64,000 nucleotides of DNA, taken from NCBI GenBank assembly GCA_041583135.1, contig JBFHGJ010000013.1, positions 13,495 to 77,494 on the forward strand. The letters run 5' to 3'. This stretch comes from JABSOG01 sp041583135. Lineage in GTDB: Bacteria > Pseudomonadota > Gammaproteobacteria > Enterobacterales > Alteromonadaceae. The notes under the pieces were generated by a model. The model did no database searches. It was given only the letters and a program-made list of their open reading frames with translations, and was not told the DNA's origin. The stretch's first letter is position 1; each line of letters begins with the position of its first letter. Of this stretch, positions 62,987-64,000 are shown in pieces. Made by a program: the position numbers and the translations under genes.

Positions 62987-64000
62987 ATGCAGGTTTTACG
63001 TCCTATCACCACTGATGATTTTGCCGCCTTAACACAAATTGCTGTGGAATCAGGCCATGGTTTTACCTCATTGCCACAAAATGACGACGTTTTGCGTGAT
63101 AAAATCGAGACCGCCGAGGACAGTTTTAACCGTTGCATCGACAAGCCCGGTCAACAAAAATATCTATTCGTTCTCGAAGACAGTGATAGCGGTGAGATCC
63201 TCGGCACAACAGGCATCAACGCCAGTGTCGGTTTAGACAGCCCGATTTACCATTATCGCCTGCGTAATACCGCTTTGCACTCAAGCCGATTAGGGCTAAC
63301 CAACAATGTCGAAACCCTACGCATGTGTAACGACTATACCGGCGCTACCGAGATCTGCACTTTATTTTTACGAGAAGCCTTTAGACAGGGCCATGCCGGT
63401 AAGTTTTTATCACGCGTGCGCTTTTTGTTTATGGCCCAACACCCAATGCGCTTTTCAGATACCGTCATCGCTGAAATGCGCGGTGTTTCATGCGAACAGG
63501 GCGAATCACCATTTTGGCAATGGCTTAAACAGCATTACATCGATTTAGACTTTCCCACCATCGACTATATGGTCGGTAGCGGCGACACCAGCTTTATCCC
63601 ACAATTGATGCCAAAATACCCTATCTATACCAGCCTGTTGTCTGCGGATGCCAAAGACGTTATTGGCAAAGTGCACGACAAAACTCGCCCAGCACTAAGA
63701 ATGTTGGAAAAAGAAGGCTTTAAACACCGAGGCTATGTCGATTTATTCGATGCCGGCCCAACCATAGAATCCAAACTAGAGAACATCGCCACGGTAAGAA
63801 ACAGCGACACTGGCAACGCCAAAATCGCCAACATCAAAGGCGGCAAAATGTACGCCCTATGTAACGACAAAGTCGCCGACTTTCGCGCAACCTATAGCGA
63901 TAAAGTCGATGTGTGCGCCACCAGCGGTGAAGTCACCTTAAGCCAAGAACTCGCCAAGGCACTAAAAGTCTCTGACGGTGACGATGTTCGATTTGTGGCG
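62987..64000 (+). CDS. astA: arginine N-succinyltransferase, 3' end cut by the window
   Basis: 338 codons open to the last base with no stop; AstA is about 340 residues, so only a few codons are missing. First enzyme of the ammonia-producing AST arginine pathway (arginine plus succinyl-CoA). Visible are VLRPITTDDFAALTQIA, FLFVLEDSD-like beta strands, the acetyl-CoA-type fold with RVRFLFMAQHP, FAEMRG-like IAEMRGVSCEQGESPFW, and GYVDLFDAGPTIE. TAGGG lies upstream of the ATG. The rest of the ast operon would follow. Confidence 0.95.
   Translation, partial: MQVLRPITTDDFAALTQIAVESGHGFTSLPQNDDVLRDKIETAEDSFNRCIDKPGQQKYLFVLEDSDSGEILGTTGINASVGLDSPIYHYRLRNTALHSSRLGLTNNVETLRMCNDYTGATEICTLFLREAFRQGHAGKFLSRVRFLFMAQHPMRFSDTVIAEMRGVSCEQGESPFWQWLKQHYIDLDFPTIDYMVGSGDTSFIPQLMPKYPIYTSLLSADAKDVIGKVHDKTRPALRMLEKEGFKHRGYVDLFDAGPTIESKLENIATVRNSDTGNAKIANIKGGKMYALCNDKVADFRATYSDKVDVCATSGEVTLSQELAKALKVSDGDDVRFVA

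Overview
The window is a contiguous stretch of a gammaproteobacterial chromosome, most like a marine member of the Alteromonadales/Shewanella-type groups. The evidence is the trxB-aat-ate-infA gene order, an FNR-type cbb3 oxidase cluster, a bifunctional hisB with a hisL attenuator, a lysine riboswitch in front of lysC, a GlyGly-CTERM surface protein, and many c-di-GMP and chemotaxis proteins. I cannot name the genus. Both ends cut genes: an N-acetylglucosamine kinase on the left and astA on the right. No rRNA, tRNA, CRISPR array, insertion sequence or prophage was recognised.

Layout. 1-8.3 kb: an amino-sugar locus (nagK, nagA, a secreted GH31 glycosidase with two carbohydrate-binding modules) followed by a TonB-dependent receptor with a structured leader. 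Together these could bind, import, trim and catabolise a HexNAc-containing glycan. 8.6-9.8 kb: a small membrane protein and an orphan periplasmic solute-binding protein. 9.9-12.9 kb: trxB, aat, ate (no normal start codon at the conserved N-terminus) and infA. 13-22.7 kb, minus strand: a Yip1 protein, then the full cbb3 oxidase and maturation set ccoNOQP-ccoGHIS plus a TauE/SafE-like protein, behind a well-formed class II FNR promoter. 22.9-30.8 kb: a DUF962 protein and the complete his operon hisGDCBHAF(IE) with leader peptide and attenuator. 30.8-32.7 kb: a repeat-rich interval with two families of palindromic repeats around an orphan PRPP synthetase. 32.7-39.5 kb, minus strand: a lysine operon (lysC, dapB, dapA, dapD, an atypical PLP decarboxylase, an aspartoacylase-family hydrolase). 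Its leader carries a lysine riboswitch and a 48-codon ORF overlapping two terminator-like hairpins. 39.7-50 kb: an Asp-box secreted protein, an Aer-like receptor, a MASE1-GGDEF-EAL protein and sbcB. 50-56.2 kb: HAD, HDOD and FliG-C-like proteins, then a four-gene membrane cassette (DUF697, a two-helix peptide, a cyclic-peptide-type ABC exporter, an SPFH protein). 56.3-62.3 kb: a 2003-residue sensor with two histidine-kinase modules, three receivers and an HPt domain. 62.4-64 kb: an Lrp/AsnC regulator divergent from astA.

Best candidates for something undescribed: (1) the riboswitch-controlled lysine operon, whose decarboxylase and hydrolase are not the standard LysA and DapE; (2) the DUF697/peptide/ABC/SPFH cassette next to an orphan FliG-C protein; (3) the double-kinase sensor; (4) the leader of the TonB receptor, which can form mutually exclusive hairpins. 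All functional assignments come from reading motifs in the sequence; no database search was run.
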